6,979 nucleotides of DNA from Clostridia bacterium (lineage in GTDB: Bacteria > Bacillota > Clostridia > UBA1381): the NCBI GenBank assembly GCA_008668455.1, contig RQCD01000081.1, positions 1 to 6,979 on the forward strand, written 5' to 3'. Made by a program: the position numbers and the translations under genes. Under the pieces are notes generated by a model that saw nothing but the letters and a program-made list of their open reading frames with translations, ran no database searches and had not been told where the DNA came from. This document shows, piece after piece, positions 1-5,943 of the stretch; within the stretch, counting starts at the first letter, position 1, and every line of letters starts with the position of its first letter.

Positions 1-1941
1 ACCCACCCGGAGAATGGCTATGCGATGAGGGATTCATTTATCCGCCGCGAGCTGCTTTTGAGGAAATCACTCAATATCAATACCATCCGCACCTCACACT
101 ATCCCCCCGCACCGGAGCTTTTAAACCTTTGCGACGAGATGGGCTTTTATGTGGTGGACGAAACGGATTTAGAAACACATGGATTTTCTTCCAGAAGCGC
201 AGACATGCCCGGCTATGACGCCGATCCGATCTGGCCATGCTTCGACCCGGAATGGGAGCCGGCATTTTTAGACCGGATGCAGAGAATGGTGGAACGCGAC
301 AAAAACCATCCCTGTATCATTATGTGGTCAACCGGAAACGAAAGCAATCATGGCGAAAATCATATGAGCATGATCCGCTGGACAAGAGAGCGCGATTCCT
401 CCCGGCTGATCCATTGCGAGGATGCCAGCCGCACGGGACTTTCCGATCATGCCGATGTTTACTCGATGATGTATCCGCCGGTTTCGGATATTGTGGACTA
501 CGCAAAGGATAAATCGAAAAAACAGCCGTATTTTCTCTGCGAGTATGCGCATGCCATGGGAAACGGACCGGGCGGACTCAAGGAATATATAGACGCATTC
601 TACACCTATCCGAAGTTAATCGGCGGATGTATCTGGGAATGGGCAGATCACACCGTATCCAAAAACGGTATCTACCAATACGGCGGCGATTTCGGAGAAA
701 GGGTACATGCAAGCAATTTCTGCAACGATGGCTTAGTCTTTGCAGACAGAACCCTAAAGGCAGGCTCTTTGAATGCAAAATATCTCTACCAGAATTTTGC
801 CTCCGCGCTTGACGGCACAACCCTGACCCTGACAAATCGGTTCGATTTTACAAATCTGAACAAATACACCCTGGAAATCTCGGTTTTAGAAGATGACAGA
901 GTGGTATGGGAAAAGATTTTTTCTCCCGACATTGCACCGCACGCATCCGCAGAAATTCCGATTGAAGTTCCTGCGCTTTCCTGCCGGTTCGGCGGATATG
1001 TGAACGTGACTCTCAAAAATACAGAGGGGGAGGAAATCGGTTTTGTACAGCATACGCTAAAAGCAAATACTCAAAAAATCACAGCTGCTGCGCCGCTTTT
1101 ACCGGAGCAGGAGGATGAAACACGCGTCTATTTCCGCGGAGAAGGCTTCTATTATGTTTTTAACAAACATTATGGCGTATTAGAGAAAATGGAGAAGAAC
1201 GGAAAAGAACAGCTTGCAGAGCGCATGAAGCTGACCGTTTGGCGCGCACCAACCGATAACGACCGGAACATCAAGAAAAAATGGGGTACCTTCCTGATCC
1301 CGGATGAGGATCGGGCAGAAAACTACAACCGTCTCTGCACCAAGGTTTACGATTGCTCCCTGTCGGAAAACACAATCACCGTAAAAGCTTCTCTTGCCGG
1401 CATTTCAAGACTGCCGTTTTTGCGCTATGAGGTAAACTATACATTCTTTGCAGACGGCATGATTCGGGTATCGCTCTCCGGAAAACGCATGCCCGTCACT
1501 TACCTGCCGCGGCTTGGTTTTGAAATCACCTCACCGGCTGTGAATGACGGCTTTACCTATTTCGGAATGGGCAGCGGCGAAAACTATTGCGATTGCAATG
1601 CCCATGCAAAAATGGGACGTTATCGCAGCACGGCAAGGGAGGAATACGTTCCCTACATTCTTCCGCAGGAGCATGGCAACCATACCCGGACAAAATATTT
1701 GAAAATGGATTCCGGTTTAACGGTTCTCACCGATACCGAATTTGAATTTTCTGTATCCGAATATACTGCGGACGCGCTTACCGAGGCGATGCATACAAAT
1801 GAGCTTGTGAAAAACGGCCGCACCAACATCCGGATTGACTATAAGGTTTCAGGGCTTGGTACAAACAGCTGCGGTCCGGAGCTTGCGGAGGAATACCGGC
1901 TCAGCGAACAGGACATTCATTTTGATTTTTATTTGAAATAA
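1..1941 (+). CDS. lacZ: GH2 beta-galactosidase (LacZ type), 5' end missing
   Basis: Hydrolyses terminal beta-D-galactosides by the retaining two-glutamate mechanism; probably cytoplasmic, but the N-terminus is not visible. The frame is open from base 1 (first residues THPENGYAM), so the ATG at base 25 is internal, not a start. The visible 646 residues lack roughly the first 350 of a typical ~1000-residue LacZ, that is the jelly-roll and first immunoglobulin-like domains. Numbering from base 1, the barrel motif NINTIRTSHYP is followed by DETDLETHGF. The acid/base is Glu114 in STGNESNHG (bases 340-342) and the nucleophile is Glu181 in LCEYAHAMGN (bases 541-543). IWEWADH lies in the active-site wall. 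A linking immunoglobulin-like domain follows, then the C-terminal beta-sandwich ('small chain') domain from about residue 376, ending in SCGPELAEEYRL. The body is intact with no frameshift. It converges with the AraC gene, 3 bases between the stops. True substrate could be a plant galactan oligomer rather than lactose. Confidence 0.96.
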   Translation, partial: THPENGYAMRDSFIRRELLLRKSLNINTIRTSHYPPAPELLNLCDEMGFYVVDETDLETHGFSSRSADMPGYDADPIWPCFDPEWEPAFLDRMQRMVERDKNHPCIIMWSTGNESNHGENHMSMIRWTRERDSSRLIHCEDASRTGLSDHADVYSMMYPPVSDIVDYAKDKSKKQPYFLCEYAHAMGNGPGGLKEYIDAFYTYPKLIGGCIWEWADHTVSKNGIYQYGGDFGERVHASNFCNDGLVFADRTLKAGSLNAKYLYQNFASALDGTTLTLTNRFDFTNLNKYTLEISVLEDDRVVWEKIFSPDIAPHASAEIPIEVPALSCRFGGYVNVTLKNTEGEEIGFVQHTLKANTQKITAAAPLLPEQEDETRVYFRGEGFYYVFNKHYGVLEKMEKNGKEQLAERMKLTVWRAPTDNDRNIKKKWGTFLIPDEDRAENYNRLCTKVYDCSLSENTITVKASLAGISRLPFLRYEVNYTFFADGMIRVSLSGKRMPVTYLPRLGFEITSPAVNDGFTYFGMGSGENYCDCNAHAKMGRYRSTAREEYVPYILPQEHGNHTRTKYLKMDSGLTVLTDTEFEFSVSEYTADALTEAMHTNELVKNGRTNIRIDYKVSGLGTNSCGPELAEEYRLSEQDIHFDFYLK

Positions 1942-1946
1942 AGATC
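1924..1946. repeat. AT-rich palindrome across the lacZ/araC stop codons
   Basis: The 11-base arms GATTTTTATTT (1924-1934) and AAATAAAGATC (1936-1946) flank a single G at 1935. Ten of 11 positions pair and the other is a T/G wobble. The element covers the lacZ TAA and part of the AraC stop on the other strand. A folded RNA would have about nine, mostly A-U, pairs with a five-base loop. No T-tract follows on either strand, so it is not a classical intrinsic terminator. It is the only structure seen at this 3-base convergent junction, and it may simply reflect AT-rich gene ends. Confidence 0.4.
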
Positions 1947-2760
1947 AGTCAACCGCATGGCTTTGTCTGTTTTGGATATATTTTTTCGGCGGAACTCCGG
2001 TTCGCTCTTTAAAAAACTTTGAAAAGTATAGCGGATCGGAAAAACCGCATAGACCGGAAATATCCTTGACACAGGTAAACCCCTCCTCAATCAGCTCGCA
2101 GGCGCGCTGAATCCGGAGGACTTGGATATACTTCATGATCCCTGCTTTGAAATTCTTTTTAAACAGCGTGGAGATATATTTCTCGCTATAGGAAAATTCC
2201 CGGCTCAGGGTATGGAGCGAAAGCGTCGGATCGGAAAAATGATCGTCGATATATTTCCGCAGGAGCAGCGTCAGATCATCTGACGGCTGCTCCTTTTTTT
2301 CTTCTGTTCCCTCAATGGCTGCAAAGGTATACAAAAGCAAACCCTCACAGGCAAGATGCGATCGGGACACCGGATTCTGAATCGTATCGCTCCAGATTGG
2401 AAGCAAATAAGAAAATCCGGGAAAATAAAGCTTCTGCCGCCCGATTCCGGTGCGATCCATCAAAAGATTTGCACGCTCTCCTAAAAAGCTGAGATAATAA
2501 AAGGTTAAATCCTGCTCCGACCGAATCGTGTAAGGCATAGAGGAAAGACAAAAAAAGATATCCCCCGGAGAGAGCGGATATATGCCTCCCATTGTGCGCA
2601 AAACCCCACTCCCGGAAACAACAATATGAAGCCGGTGCGTGGCGCTGATGCTTTTTTGCTCATGGTAAACCGCCGGATTTGTCTCATACACCAGATTAAT
2701 GATATTCAGCTCACCGGAATCTCCGTTCTTCGGAATAAATCTGCATATATTTTGCTCCAT
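1945..2760 (-). CDS. AraC-family transcriptional regulator (cupin sensor + HTH)
   Basis: DNA-binding regulator of 271 residues, the usual size for sugar-responsive AraC proteins. Residues ~25-95 form a cupin-like ligand-binding domain, with the turn YPLSPGDIFF at 61-70. Residues ~163-265 form the two-HTH AraC domain: the first helix-turn-helix runs through LSREFSYSEKYISTLFKK, the second through VKDISGLCGFSDPLYFSKFFKE, with the family-typical GVPPKKYI near the end. The frame extends upstream to an ATG at 2856. I chose the ATG at 2758-2760 because it has AGGGAGGG six bases upstream and a near-consensus promoter just before that; the longer start would lie upstream of the promoter. It is divergent from the Gfo/Idh/MocA gene and convergent with lacZ, so it is the likely regulator of one or both. 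The ligand cannot be read from sequence; a mono- or disaccharide is the usual effector. Confidence 0.95.
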   Translation of the reverse strand: MEQNICRFIPKNGDSGELNIINLVYETNPAVYHEQKSISATHRLHIVVSGSGVLRTMGGIYPLSPGDIFFCLSSMPYTIRSEQDLTFYYLSFLGERANLLMDRTGIGRQKLYFPGFSYLLPIWSDTIQNPVSRSHLACEGLLLYTFAAIEGTEEKKEQPSDDLTLLLRKYIDDHFSDPTLSLHTLSREFSYSEKYISTLFKKNFKAGIMKYIQVLRIQRACELIEEGFTCVKDISGLCGFSDPLYFSKFFKERTGVPPKKYIQNRQSHAVD

Positions 2761-2766
2761 ATAGAT

Positions 2767-2774
2767 CCCTCCCT
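2767..2774 (-). promoter_or_regulatory. Ribosome binding site of the AraC gene
   Basis: The minus strand reads AGGGAGGG six bases before the ATG at 2758-2760. It decides the start codon against the in-frame ATG at 2856, which has no comparable site. With the promoter at 2785-2813, the predicted leader is only about 18 bases, so there is no room for a riboswitch or attenuator. Confidence 0.8.
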
Positions 2775-2784
2775 CTTTGTTATT

Positions 2785-2813
2785 ACCATAGCATGAATAT
2801 TTCAAAATGTCAA
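2785..2813 (-). promoter_or_regulatory. Sigma-A promoter of the AraC gene, near consensus
   Basis: On the minus strand the -35 is a perfect TTGACA (2808-2813), followed by a 17-base spacer and the -10 TATGGT (2785-2790). A TGC just before the -10 makes it an extended -10. The predicted transcription start is near 2778. The spacer is almost exactly one copy of the 19-base element found mirrored at 2862-2880, so a protein bound there would cover the core promoter. That would suit repression of this gene, possibly autoregulation. Confidence 0.75.
2789..2807 (-). promoter_or_regulatory. Candidate operator half-site, minus-strand copy
   Basis: The minus strand reads TTTTGAAATATTCATGCTA. It matches the plus-strand copy at 2862-2880 in 16 of 19 positions (mismatches at 9, 12 and 13). 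It sits between the -35 and -10 of the AraC promoter. AraC-family proteins typically bind asymmetric sites of about this length, so this may be an AraC-protein site, though binding is inferred only from the repeat and its position. Confidence 0.5.
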
Positions 2814-2815
2814 GC

Positions 2816-2831
2816 AAAAAAAGAATTTTTT
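2816..2831. other. A-tract/T-tract at the centre of the divergent region
   Basis: Seven A, then GAA, then six T, lying between the two mirrored 19-base elements. Phased A-tracts are known to bend or stiffen DNA. Here the tract lies close to the symmetry axis at about 2834.5 and could help or limit looping between the two elements. It may also be an upstream AT-rich element for the AraC promoter. Confidence 0.35.
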
Positions 2832-2855
2832 CTATATTTTCAAGTAAATTTTCCA

Positions 2856-2884
2856 TTTCCTTTTTGAAAAATCTATGCTAATAT
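2856..2884 (+). promoter_or_regulatory. Weak extended -10 promoter of the Gfo/acetyltransferase operon
   Basis: Aligned to the opposing AraC promoter, the -10 is TAATAT (2879-2884) preceded by TGC. The hexamer at the -35 position, TTTCCT (2856-2861), matches the consensus in only three of six places, with a 17-base spacer. A good extended -10 with a poor -35 is typical of activator-dependent promoters, which fits a divergent AraC regulator. The predicted start is near 2891, giving a leader of about 30 bases. Confidence 0.5.
2862..2880 (+). promoter_or_regulatory. Candidate operator half-site, plus-strand copy
   Basis: Reads TTTTGAAAAATCTATGCTA and is the mirror partner of 2789-2807 on the other strand. 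The two centres are 73 bases apart, close to seven helical turns, so bound proteins would face the same side of the DNA. It overlaps the spacer and the start of the -10 of the operon promoter. Confidence 0.5.
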
Positions 2885-2901
2885 GAAATTATCAAAATCA
2901 C

Positions 2902-2909
2902 AGAAAGGA
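2902..2909 (+). promoter_or_regulatory. Ribosome binding site of the Gfo/Idh/MocA gene
   Basis: AGAAAGGA ends 12 bases before the ATG at 2922. An in-frame ATG at 2910 touches this site and another at 2883 lies upstream of it, within the promoter, so 2922 is the best start. The spacing is a little long. The protein from 2922 begins MKKVRIGVVGG, right at the Rossmann beta-1 strand as expected. Confidence 0.7.
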
Positions 2910-2921
2910 ATGAACACTGAT

Positions 2922-4214
2922 ATGAAAAAAGTACGAATCGGCGTTGTGGGCGGTTACCGCGGAACAGGCATGATTAACTACTGCAAAATTGCAGATAATG
3001 CAGAATTGGTTGCCATTTGCGACAACAATCCGGAGGTTTTGGAAGGGCAGAAAAAGCTCTGCGAGGGGATGAAGCTTGCATTTTATGACAGCTATGAGGA
3101 CTTTTTAAACCACGACATGGACGCAGTCGTGTTAGCAAACTTTGCAACCGAGCACGCACCGTTTGCCATCCAGGCAATGAAACGAGGACTTCACGTCTAT
3201 TCCGAGGTACTGCCGGTGCAGACAATGAAGGAGGCAGTGGAACTGATTGAGGCAGTGGAAGAAACCGGAATGATTTATGCCTACGGCGAAAACTACTGTT
3301 ATATGCCTGCTCCCTATGAGATGAAAGAGCTTTACCAAAAAAACAAAATCGGAGAATTTGAGTATGGCGAGTGCGAGTATGTGCATAACTGCGCTCCGAT
3401 CTGGCCAAGCATCACTTATGGCGTGCGCGACCACTGGAGAAACAATATGTATTCCACCTTTTACTGCACACACTCCATCGGTCCGATCATCCATGCAACC
3501 GGTTTACGTCCGGTACGCGTCACCGGCTTTGAAAGCACAATGAACGGGCGCTCTTCAGAGGTGGGGCAAAAGGGGGCGACCTTTGGCATGGAAATTGTCA
3601 CGCTGGAAAACGGCGGAATCATCAAAAGTATTCACGGCGGTCTTTATGAAAACTCCGTTTGGTACAGCATGTACGGCAGCAAGGGAAGAATGGAATGCCC
3701 CAGAGAGGACGCAGATGCCGGACATATTGCACGGATTTATGTAAAAGCGGACGAGTATCCAGGAGAATATGCCGACCGTCCGGCAGAAACCTATCTCCCG
3801 AAACGCGACCATGACGTGCAGTGCGAAGCATTCGGACACGGCGGTTCGGACTTTTATTCCATGTATCATTTTGTGGAGAAAATTCTCGGAAATCCGGCGG
3901 CAGACATTATTGACGTCTATGAGGCGCTGGATATGTTCCTGCCGGGCATGTTTGCATACCGCTCCATCTTAAAGAACAGCGAATCCATGGAAATTCCGAA
4001 TCTGAGAAATCCGGAAGAACGGGAAAAATGGAGAAACGATACCGCCTGCACCGACAAAAATGTTGCCGGAGATCAGCTTCTTCCCACCCGTAAGGACGGC
4101 ACACCGGAAATCGAGGACGAGGTCTACGAGATCGTAAAGAAAAAATGGGAACAAGACATCGAATCTGAAAACGGATATCGTGCCATGGCAATGCATCAGG
4201 GGGAAAACAAATAA
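2922..4214 (+). CDS. Gfo/Idh/MocA-family NAD-dependent protein, GH109-like motifs
   Basis: A cytoplasmic protein of 430 residues. Residues 1-~125 form the Rossmann NAD-binding domain, with the dinucleotide loop GVVGGYRGTG (7-16) and Asp34 after beta-2 (AICDNN), which favours NAD over NADP. The rest is the C-terminal alpha/beta substrate domain. Typical dehydrogenases of this family have an EKP motif; here the position reads SEVLPVQT (94-101), with Val in place of the catalytic Lys. Other motifs resemble the NAD-dependent glycosidases of GH109: ENYCY (123-127), EYVHN (152-156) and FYCTHSIGP (180-188), with a later GHGGSDF (305-311). It may therefore cleave or redox-modify a glycoside rather than act as a simple sugar dehydrogenase; this is inferred from recalled family motifs. 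It is first in a two-gene operon and overlaps the acetyltransferase by one base. The acidic tail from about 360 is longer than in simple dehydrogenases. It is divergent from the AraC gene. Confidence 0.92.
   Translation: MKKVRIGVVGGYRGTGMINYCKIADNAELVAICDNNPEVLEGQKKLCEGMKLAFYDSYEDFLNHDMDAVVLANFATEHAPFAIQAMKRGLHVYSEVLPVQTMKEAVELIEAVEETGMIYAYGENYCYMPAPYEMKELYQKNKIGEFEYGECEYVHNCAPIWPSITYGVRDHWRNNMYSTFYCTHSIGPIIHATGLRPVRVTGFESTMNGRSSEVGQKGATFGMEIVTLENGGIIKSIHGGLYENSVWYSMYGSKGRMECPREDADAGHIARIYVKADEYPGEYADRPAETYLPKRDHDVQCEAFGHGGSDFYSMYHFVEKILGNPAADIIDVYEALDMFLPGMFAYRSILKNSESMEIPNLRNPEEREKWRNDTACTDKNVAGDQLLPTRKDGTPEIEDEVYEIVKKKWEQDIESENGYRAMAMHQGENK
4198..4204 (+). promoter_or_regulatory. Ribosome binding site of the acetyltransferase gene
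   Basis: AGGGGGA lies inside the end of the upstream gene, nine bases before the ATG at 4214. The stop and start share one base (TAATG), so ribosomes finishing the first gene can re-initiate. Translational coupling would keep the two proteins in a set ratio. Confidence 0.75.
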
Positions 4215-4879
4215 TGGAACAGTTTTTTACAAACGCCTTTTCTGCTCTGCCAGATCAGGAGGAGCTTTACAAAATGTTCTTTATGCAGTCAGACAGCGAC
4301 GAGGCAGAAAAAGTCCGGAATCAGTACTACCGCACCGTATTAAAATCAATGGGCGAAAATGTGAAAATCGGTCGGAATGTAAAAATCAATCACCCGGAAT
4401 TTATTTCGATCGGAGATAATGTCACCATCTGCGACGACGTAACCCTGACCGCAAGAGGTGAGGGCGGCATTGAAATCGGTGACAACGCGGTTTTAAACGA
4501 CCGGGTTTATTTGGATACCGAATCACCAGCCGAGGGATATATTAAAATCGGCGCGCGTACTTATCTCGGAACAGGAACCACCCTGTTCGGACATAAGGGC
4601 TTAGAAATCGGCGAGGATTGTCTGTTTGCGCAAAATATCACCCTGACGCCCTACTCACACATTTTTGAAGATCCGAACCGGATCATTTTCAGCCCGGGCG
4701 GTCATTCCAAAAAAGTCACACTCGGCAGGGATGTCTATGTCGGTATGGGGGTTTGTATTCTTTATTCCGGAGATATCGGAGAGGGGTCTGTCATCGGCAG
4801 CGGCGCAGTCGTGGTAAAGCCGATTCCCCCCTATTCCGTCGCAGTCGGAAACCCGGCAAGGGTAATCCGAAAGAGATAG
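4214..4879 (+). CDS. Left-handed beta-helix acyltransferase (hexapeptide repeat, LacA/MAT-like)
   Basis: Probably transfers an acetyl group from acetyl-CoA to a sugar hydroxyl; cytoplasmic, and trimeric as the family is. Of 221 residues, ~1-45 are helical and charged and do not match the usual maltose/galactoside acetyltransferase N-terminal domain. Hexapeptide repeats begin about residue 48 (VKIGRNVKI, FISIGDNVTI, IEIGDNAVL, IKIGARTYL, LEIGEDCLF). The likely catalytic His149 sits in TPYSHIFEDP (codon 4658-4660), at the place of the family GHP motif. The C-terminal coil reads IGEGSVIGSGAVVVKPIPP and then SVAVGNPARVIRK, a very typical acetyl-CoA-binding end. The usual VWIG is VYVG here. It is second in the operon, coupled to the Gfo/Idh/MocA gene and followed by a terminator. 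Being near lacZ recalls lacA of the lac operon, but this is a different subgroup. The acceptor is unknown; N-acetylation of an amino sugar is the main alternative. Confidence 0.93.
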   Translation: MEQFFTNAFSALPDQEELYKMFFMQSDSDEAEKVRNQYYRTVLKSMGENVKIGRNVKINHPEFISIGDNVTICDDVTLTARGEGGIEIGDNAVLNDRVYLDTESPAEGYIKIGARTYLGTGTTLFGHKGLEIGEDCLFAQNITLTPYSHIFEDPNRIIFSPGGHSKKVTLGRDVYVGMGVCILYSGDIGEGSVIGSGAVVVKPIPPYSVAVGNPARVIRKR

Positions 4880-4883
4880 CAGC

Positions 4884-4921
4884 AAAAAGTTGAGAGCTTA
4901 TCAAGGCTTTCAACTTTTTTT
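4884..4921. terminator. Bidirectional rho-independent terminator
   Basis: The stem GTTGAGAGC (4889-4897) pairs with GCTTTCAAC (4906-4914) with one G-T wobble; the loop is about eight bases. Five A (4884-4888) precede it and seven T (4915-4921) follow. Read on the plus strand it ends the Gfo-acetyltransferase operon; on the minus strand the A-run becomes a U-tract and it can end the LacI transcript. It fills the 44-base gap between the two convergent stop codons. Confidence 0.85.
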
Positions 4922-4923
4922 GC

Positions 4924-5928
4924 TTATAGGTATTTTTGATAGTTACTTTTTAATAGCAGCAATGGAATGATTTTTTTCTTTTCCTCCGCACCGCTCCCTT
5001 CAAAAATCGCATGATACATCGCAAGGGCTGCGTCAAAAGCCTGCTTTTGCGGCTTCTGATAAATGATTGCGTCAATTGTTCCATCTTCTACAAACGGCGC
5101 TGCCTGTTCATAAATATCCGAAACAACCAGGCAAGGCTTATTCTCCGGAGCAAAATGCTTTTTCAGATAGGAGCATACCTCCAGGTAGCTTGCGTGTGCA
5201 ACATAGATTCCGCCGGCATCTTCTGCCATAACATCAAAAAATTCCTGCCTGGAGGAAGCAATTGTAATGTTTTTAAAATGATGCTCGTTTGCCTGCCGGG
5301 AAAATGCCTCCAAAAAGCATTTTCCGCTATAAGATGCGTCCGCTTGGGAGTACAGGATGATACGCTCCCGGATATCCAGTTTCATTTTAAAAATGTCACA
5401 GGCAAGTCCCGCTGCGATTTTATAGTCGTTTGTCATGGAAAAAGAGCGTTTCATCTGATCCGAATCATAATTTAAAAGCGCAGCGTAAATATTTTTTTCA
5501 TTCAGACTGTCTAAAAGCCTTTGCAGAGCGCTAAAATGGCAATCGTTAAAAATAATTCCCTGCACACCGTTTGCAACAAATTCATCTACAATTTTAACAG
5601 AATTTTCCTCTGTATAGCTGTCAATTTCTACAATCCTGATATCAAAAAAGACTTTGCAGTCGGCAAGCTGCCTTTCCGCCTTTTGAAATCCCCTCAGAGT
5701 ATATTGATAATAGTTTTTATCATACCCATTGATCAGAACCCCTATGGTGATCGGCTTTTGAGACAGTCTTGATGCATAGGTATTCTTTTCATAGCCTAAC
5801 CGTCTGGCGGTTTCTATAATTTTTTCCCGCAATTCCTCGCTGACCTTTGCTTTATGATTCAGCGCTTTGGAAACGGTGTTCGTGCTGACTTGCAGCTCCT
5901 CTGCAATATCTTTCAGTGTAATTCTCAT
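4924..5928 (-). CDS. LacI-family transcriptional regulator
   Basis: A sugar-responsive DNA-binding repressor of 334 residues, the normal family length. The N-terminal helix-turn-helix covers residues 2-~25 (ITLKDIAEELQVSTNTVSKALN), followed by KVSEELREKI and the hinge region RLGYEKNTYASRLSQ (~43-57). From residue ~58 (KPITIGVLINGYDKNYY) a periplasmic-binding-protein-like sensor domain runs to the end. It contains ITIASSRQEFF, IYVAHASY and DAIIYQKPQKQAFDAALA, as in sensors that bind sugars. The start at 5926-5928 is supported by AAGGAG eight bases upstream. It starts 15 bases after the GH28-like gene stops, so the two are probably one transcript. It most likely represses that operon from an operator beyond the right edge. 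The effector cannot be told from sequence. Confidence 0.95.
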   Translation of the reverse strand: MRITLKDIAEELQVSTNTVSKALNHKAKVSEELREKIIETARRLGYEKNTYASRLSQKPITIGVLINGYDKNYYQYTLRGFQKAERQLADCKVFFDIRIVEIDSYTEENSVKIVDEFVANGVQGIIFNDCHFSALQRLLDSLNEKNIYAALLNYDSDQMKRSFSMTNDYKIAAGLACDIFKMKLDIRERIILYSQADASYSGKCFLEAFSRQANEHHFKNITIASSRQEFFDVMAEDAGGIYVAHASYLEVCSYLKKHFAPENKPCLVVSDIYEQAAPFVEDGTIDAIIYQKPQKQAFDAALAMYHAIFEGSGAEEKKKIIPLLLLKSNYQKYL

Positions 5929-5936
5929 CTCCCGTT

Positions 5937-5942
5937 CTCCTT
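5937..5942 (-). promoter_or_regulatory. Ribosome binding site of the LacI gene
   Basis: The minus strand reads AAGGAG eight bases before the ATG at 5926-5928. It begins one base after the TGA of the upstream GH28-like gene (5944-5946). No room remains for a promoter, so the repressor gene depends on transcription from upstream. Confidence 0.8.
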
Positions 5943-5943
5943 G

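Noticed and set aside
25..27. ATG at 25 as the start of the beta-galactosidase
   Set aside because: The frame is open to base 1 with conserved LacZ residues (HPENGY) before the ATG, which lies in the middle of the catalytic barrel.
1979..2012. Possible small hairpin GAAC/GTTC with nearby T and A runs as a lacZ terminator
   Set aside because: Only four pairs form, the T-run precedes rather than follows the stem on the plus strand, and it lies in AraC coding sequence.
2761..2856. N-terminal extension of the AraC protein from the ATG at 2856
   Set aside because: These codons cover the AraC promoter and one candidate operator, lack a ribosome binding site, and encode a low-complexity stretch not typical of the family. 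The ATG at 2760 has a strong site.
2883..2921. Upstream starts (2883 or 2910) for the Gfo/Idh/MocA gene
   Set aside because: 2883 lies within the predicted -10 and 2910 abuts the ribosome binding site. The Rossmann fold begins right after the ATG at 2922.
2974..3869. Long minus-strand open frames opposite the Gfo/Idh/MocA gene (2974-3408, 3132-3494, 3555-3869)
   Set aside because: They lie wholly within a well-supported gene, have no ribosome binding sites or recognisable domains, and have compositions expected of antisense shadows.
2922..4879. Amino-sugar biosynthesis pair of the WlbA/WlbB kind (Gfo/Idh dehydrogenase plus hexapeptide acetyltransferase)
   Set aside because: The pairing is suggestive, but the Gfo protein lacks the EKP motif and looks GH109-like. 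No aminotransferase or nucleotide-sugar gene is nearby, and the neighbours are glycoside hydrolases and sugar regulators.
5011..5772. Plus-strand open frames opposite the LacI gene (5011-5475, 5521-5772)
   Set aside because: Antisense shadows of a clear LacI-family gene. The translations are Cys-, Ile- and Lys-rich without domain features.
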